Shown in pieces: positions 48,372 to 59,191 of a DNA stretch of 64,000 nt (its first letter is position 1; every line of letters begins with the position of its first letter). The DNA comes from Parietaria judaica (taxonomy: Eukaryota; Streptophyta; Magnoliopsida; Rosales; Urticaceae), in assembly GCA_954871525.1 (NCBI GenBank), contig OX940868.1, forward strand, positions 19,959,056 to 20,023,055. Direction: 5' to 3'. The notes under the pieces were generated by a model. That model saw nothing but the letters and a program-made list of their open reading frames with translations. It did no database searches and was not told the DNA's origin. The position numbers and the translations under genes were made by a program.

Positions 48372-49286
48372 TTAATTGGCTATCTTCTTGATTTGCCGAT
48401 CATGCGGTGCTCCATGATTTGCCAATGATAAATTCTTCATCATTCTCCCGACGAGGAGAAAATTCGTCCTCGAATTTGGGTCGTCGGCCCGCATCGAACC
48501 TCCGCAACCATCACCACACTTGTATCGACGCCAAAGTCGTCGATGTAAAATGACTTCCTTCGATAAACATCTCTTTCGAAGTTGCACAACGTTTTCGACA
48601 CTTCTCTTTTGGCTGTCACAATTATACATGCGCGTCTTTAGATCACTACTCTCCGTACCTCCGTTGCTGAAATCCATGGTTGGGCTCGACTTGATTTTCG
48701 GAGTCTCACTTGCGGTCAAACATGATTCATGAACAAAAAGAAATATAAACGTACCACTCTCGAATTTATTTTCGTCATCTTCAGTCTCCTCATTCCCAGC
48801 CTCATCACACACAACCTCTTCGTGCTCGGTCTCGTCACTTTCCACGTTGTTATACACGACTTCGCCATACACGGTTTCGGCGTACTCCGCCTCGTCGTAC
48901 ACGGGATCGGCATACTCATCATACACGGGTTCGTCATACTCCGTCTCGCCGTAAATCGACTCGTTGTACACGGCCTCGCCGTGTTCCGCCTCATCGTACG
49001 TCGTTTCGTCGTACTCCGGGATAGCCACCTGGAACGCCTCTACCCATCGCGCATCTTCTGGGACCGCCTCACGTCGACGCATCGCGTGACTGTAGCCGCC
49101 AAAATTCTGCCCGAACAGGTTCGCTCGGTCCTCGATGTCGGACTCGTCTCGGCGTCGTTGCTCCGTTTGATTCTGCATCATCGCAGCCATCTGACGGATC
49201 AGCAATTCCACTTGAGCACGGAATCCGTCGACCTCTTCTCGTCTCACCATATCGTCTACGAAAGCGTCGCGAACGGCTCGTTTCAT
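48372..49286 (-). CDS. ORF of the LARD-like element with acidic Tyr/Glu/Asp repeats
   Basis: A 305-residue frame starts MKRAVRDAFVDDMVRREE (ATG 49286), 38 bases after the primer site, and ends inside the 3' LTR. The first ~60 residues are charged and probably coiled-coil (RAQVELLIRQMAAMMQNQ), followed by NLFGQNFGGYSHAMRRRE. About residues 85-160 are degenerate YDE/Y-x-E repeats (YDEPVYDEYADPVYDEAEY). The N-terminal part is conserved with the older sister element. It is not a recognisable Gag domain: no CCHC knuckle and no protease motif. It may be a Gag remnant or a helper-binding protein (inference). Confidence 0.5.
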   Translation of the reverse strand: MKRAVRDAFVDDMVRREEVDGFRAQVELLIRQMAAMMQNQTEQRRRDESDIEDRANLFGQNFGGYSHAMRRREAVPEDARWVEAFQVAIPEYDETTYDEAEHGEAVYNESIYGETEYDEPVYDEYADPVYDEAEYAETVYGEVVYNNVESDETEHEEVVCDEAGNEETEDDENKFESGTFIFLFVHESCLTASETPKIKSSPTMDFSNGGTESSDLKTRMYNCDSQKRSVENVVQLRKRCLSKEVILHRRLWRRYKCGDGCGGSMRADDPNSRTNFLLVGRMMKNLSLANHGAPHDRQIKKIAN

Positions 49287-49310
49287 CGGTGCCTCTGCAC
49301 AGAAACGAGT

Positions 49311-49323
49311 GGCTCTGATACCA
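49311..49323 (-). promoter_or_regulatory. tRNA-Met primer-binding site of the young LARD-like element
   Basis: The minus strand reads TGGTATCAGAGCC next to the LTR at 49326. Confidence 0.88.
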
Positions 49324-49659
49324 ACTGATGTAGATAAAATATGAATTACACGAAGAACACGTCTTTGCGAGATAAAACTCGACTTCACAAGCTATAGCTC
49401 GATTTTCATTTCATCATCAACTAACCTCCATGCAATTGTCGACAACAATTATAAAGGAAATGGAGCATGACTAATATCCTAAAATAACTAGATGAATCAT
49501 AGAAATAAAGGAAATAATGTAAATGCAAATATCACATATAATCACCATAATAAAAGCAATAATTAAACAAATCTTAATTGGCTATCTTCTTGATTTGCCG
49601 ATCATGCGGTGCTCCATGATTTGCCAATGATAAATTCTTCATCTCATCTCCAAGCCGGG

Positions 49660-49731
49660 GAGTTCTACACTGCATTTGTGAAGAGTGTATTGTCGTTTGA
49701 TGATCATACAGTGAAGGTTAAATGTTTGCAG
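49660..49731 (+). other. Second copy of the captured exon segment and intron acceptor
   Basis: Reads KPGEFYTAFVKSVLSFDDHT in frame, then AAATGTTTGCAG, a good 3' splice site, directly before the H3.3 codons. The source of the first part is not recognised. Confidence 0.5.
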
Positions 49732-49785
49732 GCGGCTAGGAAGTCCGCTCCGACTACCGGTGGAGTGAAGAAGCCCCATCGCTAT
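49732..49785 (+). pseudogene. Histone H3.3 N-terminal-tail exon fragment (18 codons)
   Basis: Codes AARKSAPTTGGVKKPHRY, exactly residues 24-41 of plant histone H3.3. Thr31 and Tyr41 are the H3.3-specific residues (H3.1 has Ala and Phe). It begins immediately after a TTTGCAG acceptor, which fits a plant H3.3 intron position (from memory), and stops abruptly before the rest of the histone fold. It cannot make a histone. Probably a captured exon fragment. Confidence 0.88.
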
Positions 49786-50452
49786 TCAATTTTTTTTCTT
49801 TTCTAATTTTTTCGTGTAATTTATGTTTATTTGTGTTTATTTGAATTGTAAATGTTTATTATATCGAATTGTAAACATAAGTTCATTGGTTTATTCGTGT
49901 AAATTTATGTTAATTCGAATTGTAAATGCATGTTGATTTGTTTATTTGTATTTATTCAAATTGTAATTGGTTTATTCGTATTTATTTTTGTAATGGTGTG
50001 CTAATTTGAATTGTTAATTTAATTAATGTTTATTAATTCAAATTGTTTTAAATTATTAATATGGTTAATTCGAATTAATGTTTCTTAAGAAATTTGAAAT
50101 TTTTATTTTAAAAAGTGAAAAACGTTTCTTATATTTAAATTTAAAATTTATTTAAATTTAGAATTCAAATATTTGTTTCCTAATTTATTATTTTATTATT
50201 TTAAAAAAATTAAAATAATTTCGTATTAATTATTAATTGTTATAATAAATATTATATAAATTTGTTAATTCAAATTTTAATATTAATTATTATTATTGAT
50301 AAGGGTAAATAAGTCATTGTATATTGGTTAATGTGGTTTATTGGCTATGTCACAAAATTAACCAAACAATGGCTATTTTAACAATTTTAAAACATTGAGA
50401 TGGCTAATTAGCTTAAGCTCCCTTAATTCTAATATAGCTAACATAATATACA

Positions 50453-53400
50453 TGTAACAACTCGGCCTAGCGCCGTCGTTCGCTACAACTCAAACTTACT
50501 TACTTTCTTAAGATTTCATAAAACTCTTTGTTACGAAAATTTAGGCATATTTTTTTTTAACAAAAAAAAATATATCATCTCACGTGTGTTCCTAAGCACA
50601 CACGTCTTAAACTTCCTATAAGAAATTAAGATCAACGTTTTAGCATAAAATATATAAAAGAGACCATTAGCGAACAATCGTCAAAACATGAGACTTTCAT
50701 AAAACTTTGAAGGCTTGTTAAATGGTTTACCAAAATTATTTTAGAAAAGTCCAATATAATACTTCGTACCTGTTGACTCGAATTATGACCCGAGAAAATC
50801 ATTTCATACGTAAATTCTTAACATATGAGGTAATATAATTACCCTATTCCCAAAACATAAACCTTAGTTAATAATATTTACGTCAAATAATTTGTTTATC
50901 AAAACATGCAGAAACTTAGCGGTTACCCATCCTGACCCATAACCACCACGTGCATCATCATTCCTCCGCGAGTTCACCATAACAAATTCATGCCATGAGT
51001 TTCTTACCTACAACATGAACACATATTACGTGAGCTTACGCTCAGCGAGTACATGATACATTATCCTCACAAAAACATATGCCAATCATGCATATATGTA
51101 TCTTCAATTATGCTATATTATTGAGTTAATTTTGAAAATATTTCCTTTCTTTTCCTTTAAGTGGCTCAAGGGATTGACCATGTCTTGCCTGGTGATCACC
51201 CATATGTGTTGCGCGCAACCGTAGACGGGCTGAGGGTTGCAAGGTCCCCAACCAACACAACCTTGGGCTTTAAGCCCCATTCATAACATGTTTATACCCC
51301 GATGGTGGCACGACACGAGCTTTCAAAACAGGCCATCTTTGTTAATTATTAAGGCGCATTATGACATAAATCAAAGCTCATTCAATCATTCTTTTCATCA
51401 TACCTTCCTTTATTTTCCAATATCAACACTTAGAATAACATTATACGTTAACATCATAGGACTCACAATGATCCATATAATCATACCAATGTCCATCAAG
51501 GACTACACATATCAATCATTCATGCATTAGAGTCAATACTCTCAAACATCACATATATTATTATCATGACATATATATTTCATTTTTTCTTTGAAAACTA
51601 TTCATGCCGTAGTGAGATCTGTATTGACCTGGTGTCCTCGCTGCACTTCAAGCTACACCCTATCACAATTATAAATACCATACTTCCCTGTTTAATCCGA
51701 CTAGACGAATCGTCAGTCATTTTGATCTAGGTTTACATACATGCTCTACCTTTCTGGAATTCTAGGGCACTTAGGTTTCAACATTATCTAATTGTGTATC
51801 AGCACGTTCCTTTGTTTAAAGGTCTACGTAACATTGTACGACTTACTTCAAGTATCTGTACAAGTGTTTTCAAGCCGTAAAGCCATTATTTAAGATTCAT
51901 ATCTTTTTAAATAGAAATTGTTTCTTTCATTAATAACTATTTGAGTTTTGTATTGTAATATTTCATAAATATAGCCTTTATCTTGAAAATCTGAAACAAC
52001 CTCAGGTGTGGTCATTTTCATAATCGTAAAATATTTAGATCACCTAGGTTATTATCTTAAAATCAGTGTTTTATTTTTAATATCATAGCCCCATTACTCG
52101 AAATTGAAATTATTTTAAGTTCGGGCCACAATTCTGCCTCAAATGGTAGAATTGTATATGCTCATTTTATAACCTCTATCCGATAAACGAAAACTTGTTT
52201 TAACATAAAATCAATTGTGATTGCTCTAAAATTGACATTTATAAATTATCTAATTCACTTCCTGAAAATGAACCCCCTTGTTCAATCATATATTATGTAT
52301 TTTGAAGCATGAACTTAAATTTGTCATTTTTAAGAAAAACAGTTTACGACCTTCGGTGCGTGATTTTTATAAAATCAATCAGAGCTTGTTTTGGAACAAA
52401 ACCAGTTCATGTGTCCCTTTAACTAACTTAAATACCACATATATTTTTATCCTATAAAAATTTAAGGTATAGATCATCGTTCGAAGTATTTTACTAATAT
52501 AGTTCACAATCTGTCTAAAAACCAAAAACAAATTTGCATGTCATTACTCCGTGATTTTTTTTTAAATAATTCGAGTATATTTTTCAGGAAAACCAACTTA
52601 ATTAATTCAATAAGAAACATAACTATATCATATAATTTTTATAAGAGTTTATAAAATATTAGGTTGGTGAAAAATGTGTTCTAAATCCGAACTTCCAAAT
52701 CTTTCTGGAAGTGAAAACAAGTTTTGCGCACGAATAGTGCATGGCTCATATCTTAAAACTTATAACTTTATTGGCTCTAAATTTTCATTGTGTTATCATA
52801 GACGCATAGATATATCTATAAAAAGGTCATTTTGACGATTTGGATTTCATTTGGTCCGGTAAATACCCTTACAAAATCGGACCTTATCAAAACCCTAATT
52901 CCAGCAACATGCATGTCATTCAATCATCATCAAACATAAGGCTCTTGAGCCAATTTAATGTAAATACACAAAACCATTCATGAATGTCTTACTTAAATCA
53001 TAAATAAGCATGAAACACATTCTGATAACCATTCATCAAAAGAGTGAGGGTTTTTAGTTTGAAGGTTATAACTTTTTTAAGCTTTCTCCAACAAAGTTAG
53101 TACTTGTGTAATTGAAAACTTAGGTGCTCTTCACAACGATCTTGGCCTAGAGAATGCTGGTTTTTAAGCTAGGATAAGAGAGAACAATATGAAAATAAGT
53201 TCGTATCTTATGGCCATGAAGAAAATCAACATGCAAGAGGTTTCCCTACCTCTTTCTTTGGAACTTTGAGCAATGACATGTTTGAGGGATAAATGGAGCG
53301 TTTGAGATCAGATCTTCACGATTATTGAGCATAAATTTCAGAGAGAAAAACGTTAGGGAATCGACATGCAAGAGGTGTTCTTACCCATTTCGTCTTTTTG

Positions 53401-54538
53401 GCGTGCATTGATTTTTGAGGTGTTTTTCAAGGCTATTCTCTTAGTGTTTATTAGAAAGAGAGACTAATAATGAGAGAGCGTATTTTCTGATTTTGGAATG
53501 GAGTGTGGGTCGGATTTGTTTAAAGAGGGAGAGAAAAATGCACTATCATTCACTATTGAGTGTAATCATTCACTCTAAATGCTTCATATTGGTTCTTGGT
53601 TAATTTGTAAACCACTCCAGCCATCTATTGCCTTTTTTTTTTTTGTGACGGGAGGCATTTTGGGGCTGTTTTAGAATCTTATCATTGCTGCCATGCACTC
53701 GTATAAGGCCATTGGTTCATTTGGGAGGTGTGTAAGAGACAAGCACATAAGACAAAATGACCTTAAGGCTTCTTTTGATTTCTAAAAGGGACTTTCTTCA
53801 AATTCCAGCATACATGAAGTGTTGAGTACATGTATGGACAACAATGAAGAGTTTAGAATGTTGAAAATCGGAATAGGCGCATAACTAAAAACTTTTTGGC
53901 AATTTTAGGCCATAGTGCAACTTTTCTAAAAGTTGAGGACCTTGATGAAAATTTTAGTTTGAACGCACCTATTTTTAATAAAATTTCATGTAGATTCCAA
54001 AAAATGATATCTTTGGTTTCATTCGGGACTCAAAAATACTATCTCCGGGCTAGTTGACTTTTTAGTTAACTTTGAAGATACTTTGTTTAAAATTTGAATC
54101 ATATTTTCCCATCATGATGAAATGGTTTATATTATACATTTTCTTTCTTTATTTCTCGGTATTGTTTCTTACTTATAGAAACTTATTGATACGAGACATC
54201 ATTCTTCCGATTCCGGAAGCTTTTATATTAACCCCGCCTCAATGAGTGTCTTATGGGGACCCCGAAATGACTAACGGGAGTGCTAACAAGCATAGTGGGA
54301 GTACTCGCTGGCATAGCAGGAGTACTAACGGGCATAGGCGGGAGTAACATTACTTGTGTCTTACGGAAATTCTTTTCCGTCCATCAAATTTTAAATGCAT
54401 AATGCATAACATCTAGACACCCACAACAAATAAGATCCATAACTTATCATTCAATTATCATCAAAATGTACCTTGTAACCCAAAGATACAATCTAGTATT
54501 CCTTAAGATTTTAGGTGTGAAAAAATCGGGTCATTACA
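50453..54538. mobile_element. 4.1-kb solo-LTR-like block (gypsy type)
   Basis: It begins TGTAACAACTCGGCC and ends ATCGGGTCATTACA, so TG...CA with inverted TGTAA/TTACA ends, a pattern common in plant gypsy LTRs. The flanks ATACA (50448-50452) and ATAAA (54539-54543) agree at 4 of 5 bases. No RT, integrase or gag frame occurs inside. GGGAGTACT-type 20-bp repeats are at 54272-54345. A LARD or rearranged element is an alternative. Confidence 0.5.
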
Positions 54539-54803
54539 ATAAATATATATATACATATATATATATAGGACACGATGCCATGATAGTTAGAAAATATTGA
54601 ATTTGTATTATTAGAATTTCAATAATGTATTAAATTAATTATGTGTTAGTTTATGTGTATTAATTATGAATAATGTTTGTATTAATTATGAATAATTTAA
54701 TGGATAAAAAATTAACTATTGATCAATAGCAACCTAATATTTTTTTCTTTTATAAATAAGTATTTGTGCTACATTATAATCAGTTTAATATACATATGTA
54801 TAC

Positions 54804-55228
54804 TTTTAAAAAAAATTAAAGATGGAGGCCGAAATCTCGTCGAGTGAACTCGAATCTTAACTACGTTGGCACCGAAGAAATACAAACAAAGAAACGGGGA
54901 TCGGAATAATATAAATGAAAATGACAAAAATTACCTATCAAATAAAAAACAAAAGAGAACTATCTAAATCTACAGTTTTCTCACGAACAAATGTCATCGT
55001 TTATAAAAGACAAAGTAAAATCCGGGTGCGAAGGCCACTAGTGATTTCCCAAATTTTGAGCTCTAAAACTAGTTAATGCATCGGCTACTCTATTTTTTTC
55101 TCGAAAGATATGGACCAGAGGGCATTTGGACTAGAGGGCACGTAACTTCCAATGAACCAAACTCAATTTTTTCTGAAAAAGTTGAACAACGTATGTAGAA
55201 TCGCATTCGAGTCATAAGTTCTGGTACC
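54804..55228 (-). mobile_element. LINE 3' fragment with RNase H tail
   Basis: The minus strand translates HIFREKNRVADALTSFRA and upstream VHWKLRAL, the end of a plant L1 RNase H domain, with a stop in between. The 3' end has AGATGGAGGC/CTACGTTGGCACC as at 8.6 kb. GTATAC on both sides (54798-54803, 55229-55234) may be its TSD. It belongs to a different subfamily from the 60-kb LINE. Confidence 0.75.
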
Positions 55229-55235
55229 GTATACA

Positions 55236-56339
55236 CAGTGGCGGACCCAGAAAATTACCTCGGGGGTGACGAACGAGAAATAAAAACGAATAAGTTAAAT
55301 TTTAATTATTAATAATATCCCAAAACAAGCAGATACATCAAATAGTGAGCATCTTGCTTTCATATTATTGAAATCTTTCATAATTTAATCGATACTAATA
55401 TATATAGGTATCCGAGAACTGTATAGATATATTGTGGGTTTTCTCTAAAACTTTTAGAAATCAATGCCGATTATACCGATATTAGATTTGACAGAAAATT
55501 AATAGGTAGTAAAAAAAAATTGTTAAAAAAATAAAATCAATAGATTTTAGAATAATCTTTCTATTTGCAAGTTGTACTGTACACCATAATTATACTTAGG
55601 GTGTGTTTGTTTACATTAAGATTAAGATGTCTGAATCTGAATGCACATCTGAATATTAAGATGGTACATCTGAATCTAAATGACTCAAAACTAAGTCCGT
55701 TTGTTTTTTTAAGATCTGAATGCATATTTATTTCATAATTATATTTTAATTTTCAAATAAAATTAATAATTATAATAAAATGAAAACAAAATTACTATTT
55801 AATTTTTTGCCATTCAGTTTCTTATAATTACTTGCTCTTTGCCATTCAGTTTCTTATAATAAAATGAAAACAAAATTACTATTCAAATTTTTTGGGAATA
55901 AATCAATGTTTAATGATTATGTGAAAATATTAAACAACGGCATCATTAATAACCATCGATTTATGTGCAACTACATACACAATAAAATAAACCATCAATT
56001 CATCCAATGGCAATTTAATTAAATATTTAAATAAAAAAAAAACTGACGCAACCCAAAAAAGTAAAAAAAACAAAGGACATATGATATAATTTCTGACAAC
56101 TTCATCTTCAACCTTCGACTTTAACCATATCTGCAATTTTATTTTAATCTATTCATCTTCTTCTCAATAAATTGAAGGAAACAAACTGAAGATGAGTGAA
56201 GAAGAGAATTTGAGGGTGACAAAGTCATGTATCTAAGGGAGGATTTTTTTATTTATTAAAAATATTGATATTATATTTTTTTTCTCATAAATCTGGGGGT
56301 GACATGAGCCACCCCCACTAATACATAGGTCCGCCCCTG
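55236..56339. mobile_element. Non-autonomous hAT element, 1.1 kb
   Basis: Left CAGTGGCGGACCCAG and the inverse of the right end (CAGGGGCGGACCTATG) are hAT-type, with GGGGGTGAC/GCCACCCCC inside. The identical 8-bp TSD CGTATACA is at 55228-55235 and 56340-56347. A GGGTGTGTTTGTTT phrase at 55599 may mark a nested MITE. No transposase frame. Confidence 0.93.
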
Positions 56340-56347
56340 CGTATACA

Positions 56348-57308
56348 TACATATATATATTAATTAACTTAGCCTATATCTTTTAATCAAGGCGGTTGAA
56401 TTTTTGGTTAATGAAAAGTTATAACTCGACTCGGATCAAAAGAAGGTTCATGATGGATCTGTCACAGTGACACCTATATATCTAAAAGACTAAAAGTATA
56501 CTTCCGTATATCTATAAATACAATTAAATACCATTAATGTTACTAGAGTCCAAACAATCATTAGTTTCGTATTATAATGTATGAATCCTTTTTATAAGGA
56601 AAATATATTTTATCGGATTTGATATTGTTTCTTTAATGCTTTAATTATGATAGGCAATAAGATTTAATTTGCGATCCGTAGTGGTATATATATTCATGTA
56701 AATCTTTATTGTTAAATTACAAATTTTTAAGAAGTATTGTTGCAAAAACAATTAGAATTTTAAAATAAAAGATGTATATATATATATATATATATATATT
56801 ATGTGCTACCAACCAACTACACCATTATTAAATCTTAACTTAGATCTCACTTGAAAGTTAGAACTAGTTTGGGCAGATATCTAGTAAGTATCAAAAGTGC
56901 AAATTGAGAATTTTCGTTAAAAAAATTGAAAATATAAGCGATCATTTTGTAGTATTTAAATATTTTAGCCCAAATATCTCTAATTATTCTTGTTATTGTT
57001 ATTATCTCCAACTTATCATTTTTTTTAATTCAAATTTATTTCGTTAGCATTTTGAATTTATCGCCCTATTTGTTCCCTGATTTTTTTTATTTTTTATATC
57101 AGTTCTTATTCACTCTATGACCTTTTTTTTTCATCGAACTTTAATGCTTATTTCTATATCACTAAAATTTAGATCCAAAATATATATTCCCTAGGTTCTT
57201 ACCATGAATTTTTAAAATTTGTAAATTAACCTATTGACAATCTTTTTATTTGCATCCCCTCTAACAATTGCCTTTTAAACTTCATATATAATCTCTAAGT
57301 AATATATA
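56348..57308. other. A+T-rich intergenic DNA
   Basis: TA run at 56774-56799; otherwise nothing recognised. Confidence 0.55.
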
Positions 57309-57925
57309 GTAAAACTTCTATAAATTAATATTATTAGGACCGCCAAAATTTATTATATCATAGAATTATTAATTTGTAAAGTATTAGTTATATAAATTTC
57401 ATTATAATTTTAAAAAAATCCCTAAACATGTCACATAAATATTGATCTTAATAGATACTTTGAAGATAATAATACTTAAATGAGGCTTGATTTATGCAAT
57501 TATAGCGACAATTTTTTTGAACAATTTTTTTACTTCACGAAACTACAACACCGGATCTTCTTAATGTCATGCGTAAGCTTGGAGTTGAAGTTGAAAGAGA
57601 CATAAAATTCAAGAATAAACAAATATCTTCATAATCATTAAATACATTTTATATTTAGTTAATTAGTGTCATTTATTTTTATTTAAGATTATTTTGTAAC
57701 TATTTATGCAATATTATATTTTATTTATAGTGATTCCATAATTATACATGTAATATTATTTTTTATATTGAGTTATTAATTGATATCACCTAGGACCTAT
57801 ATACTTCTAAAAAAAATGATCTTATTAATTTAGGAAATTATTAATTTAACTAGTTAGGTCTGAGTCAGGACCGGACAAAATTATTAGTTAATCGATGTTA
57901 TTAATTTATTGAGGTTCTATTTTAC
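57309..57925. mobile_element. MITE with TA target site
   Basis: Left GTAAAACTTCTATAAATTAA and the inverse of the right end (GTAAAATAGAACCTCAATAA) match imperfectly, with AGGACCG(C/G) phrases inside both arms. TA on both sides suggests a Tc1/mariner-like origin. This end type is widespread in plants. Confidence 0.6.
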
Positions 57926-58495
57926 TAAGCTTTCAAGCTCGTCATGTTAATTTGATATATTATTATTAGAAATGACGATTTCTTAACTTAAAACTTAACA
58001 GTTGCAAGTGAGCTATCTAATCTAGGGTCTGTTTGGAATTGTTTATTAAAAAATAAAAGAGTAAATGACGCAAATGATATTCAAGAGAAAAATCGAGAAA
58101 TAAATTTTTTAAGCAAGTTGTTTAACTAAACCGTACAATTACCATAAGTAATATTTACTCATATTTAAAGAGTTGCTATTTATGATCGATAACACACCCC
58201 TCCACACATTTTTTTTGACATTTACTGTCAATAATTCTCTTCCATATAAGCCACATAACACATATTCCATATATATATATATATATATAATACGTACACC
58301 TATATAAATACAGTATAAGTACCTCTCCATGTAAGTAATTCAAGGCACCAAATAAATTCAACACCATATTCTCTCACTCTCTTCCTTGTTCTTCACTCAA
58401 TTTTCTCACATTTTTCTTCACCAGAAAAAAAAAAAAAAAAAAACTCATCAAACTTTATTCAAAACCACAGTTCGATCGAAGACATCGTAACCCTA
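57926..58495 (+). promoter_or_regulatory. Upstream region of the 58.5-kb gene
   Basis: A TA run at 58265-58288, a CT-rich stretch at 58370-58425 and a poly(A) run at 58425-58442 precede the ATG. The CT-rich run is typical of a plant 5' leader. No precise promoter element is claimed. Confidence 0.4.
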
Positions 58496-59191
58496 ATGTC
58501 TTGCGTTTACTCCGGCGATCACAAGACTGCGATCGACATGTCGCAAGAGGACAAGTTCTTCTCGAGGCTTCTCTCGAAGGAGAGCTCCCGGGCCAGCCCG
58601 TCGTCACGCCGCCTCTACTACACCGGCGGGCGAGGCTCTGTCCCCTTCCTCTGGGAGTCCGAGCCCGGCACGCCAAAAAATACAGCGTTTCGTGATCGAA
58701 ACTTTGCTGATCCAGACACTCCGCCGCTGACGCCGCCACCGTCATTTTTCCTTAACGGCCATGACACGACGGAGAAATTAGATCACCATTATCATAATCA
58801 TGATGATCGACATCATCTAGGGGCCGTGAAACCGACGCAAAAAACCGGGCGTTTTGAGTTTTTTCGGCATAGTCCTGGTTTTCCAAGCTTTCAAAAATCG
58901 AGCAAGCTCCGGGCTTGGAGATCTTCAAATTTTTTTAGCTCGATTTTACCCAAAAAGCTTGGGATTCGCTATGCTCTCATCAAGCTCAAACCACGCCGAA
59001 TATTCTCGCCTTTTTCTCAGTCCGAGGGCGACACGTCAGAGAGTCAAACATCGGTGTTCCGCGGTCGGAGCACGAGCGCCAGCTGGTTTTCGAGCTCTAG
59101 CTCGACAACGTCCTTCGAGGAGGATGACAACGAGGTTGGTGAGGGCTCTCCTAAGTCGACGCTGTGTTTTTTTGGCTGTTACCGTCGATGA
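58496..59191 (+). CDS. Uncharacterised plant-specific protein (231 aa, VPFLWESEPGTP motif)
   Basis: Intronless frame from ATG 58496 to TGA 59189-59191, with higher GC content than its surroundings and a CT-rich leader, so it is likely real. The N-terminal SQEDKFFSRLLSKESS, the central VPFLWESEPGTPKNT followed by PDTPPLTPPPSFF, and the basic IRYALIKLKPRRIF are motifs I associate with a small family of plant proteins of unknown function. A His-rich patch (HHYHNHDDRHH) and a Ser-rich tail precede the C-terminal LCFFGCYRR. No signal peptide, membrane segment or known catalytic domain. It is largely disordered, perhaps nuclear or cytosolic (inference). Function unknown. Confidence 0.82.
   Translation: MSCVYSGDHKTAIDMSQEDKFFSRLLSKESSRASPSSRRLYYTGGRGSVPFLWESEPGTPKNTAFRDRNFADPDTPPLTPPPSFFLNGHDTTEKLDHHYHNHDDRHHLGAVKPTQKTGRFEFFRHSPGFPSFQKSSKLRAWRSSNFFSSILPKKLGIRYALIKLKPRRIFSPFSQSEGDTSESQTSVFRGRSTSASWFSSSSSTTSFEEDDNEVGEGSPKSTLCFFGCYRR

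Larger units (their letters stand above)
48124..49644 (-). mobile_element. Small non-autonomous LTR retrotransposon (LARD/TRIM-like), young copy
   Basis: LTRs of 319 bp (48124-48442, 49326-49644) start TGATGTAGATA and are identical by eye except for the last base (A versus T). Identical 5-bp TSDs CATCT are at 48119-48123 and 49645-49649. On the minus strand the order is LTR, tRNA-Met primer site (49311-49323), an 883-bp internal region, a polypurine-like tract after a CGAGGACGAATTTTC motif, then LTR. There is no protease, RT or integrase, so mobility would need a helper. It shares the KRAVRDAFV...RAQVELL segment with the element at 35833-37430. Confidence 0.95.
47313..50422. mobile_element. 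Candidate Pack-type PIF/Harbinger element carrying gene fragments
   Basis: Left GAGAAATCATAGCTAATAGCC and the inverse of the right end (GGGAGCTTAAGCTAATTAGCC) are similar. AAAATAGCCA(A/T)T recurs further in on both arms. TTA lies at 47310-47312 and 50423-50425, the expected PIF target. The inverted repeats are imperfect and no transposase is visible, so this is a hypothesis. Between them lie GC-rich exon-like pieces (47690-48110), a repeated FDDHT-encoding phrase, a histone H3.3 fragment and a later LTR element insertion. The right part (49800-50300) is A+T-rich with quasi-repeats of AATTGTAAATG/TTTATTCGT. Confidence 0.4.

Noticed and set aside
48729..49328. 199-codon plus-strand frame of Val/His/Ile repeats
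   Set aside because: Antisense of the acidic Tyr-Glu repeat ORF in the LTR element; the primer site and tract orientation show the minus strand is the sense strand.
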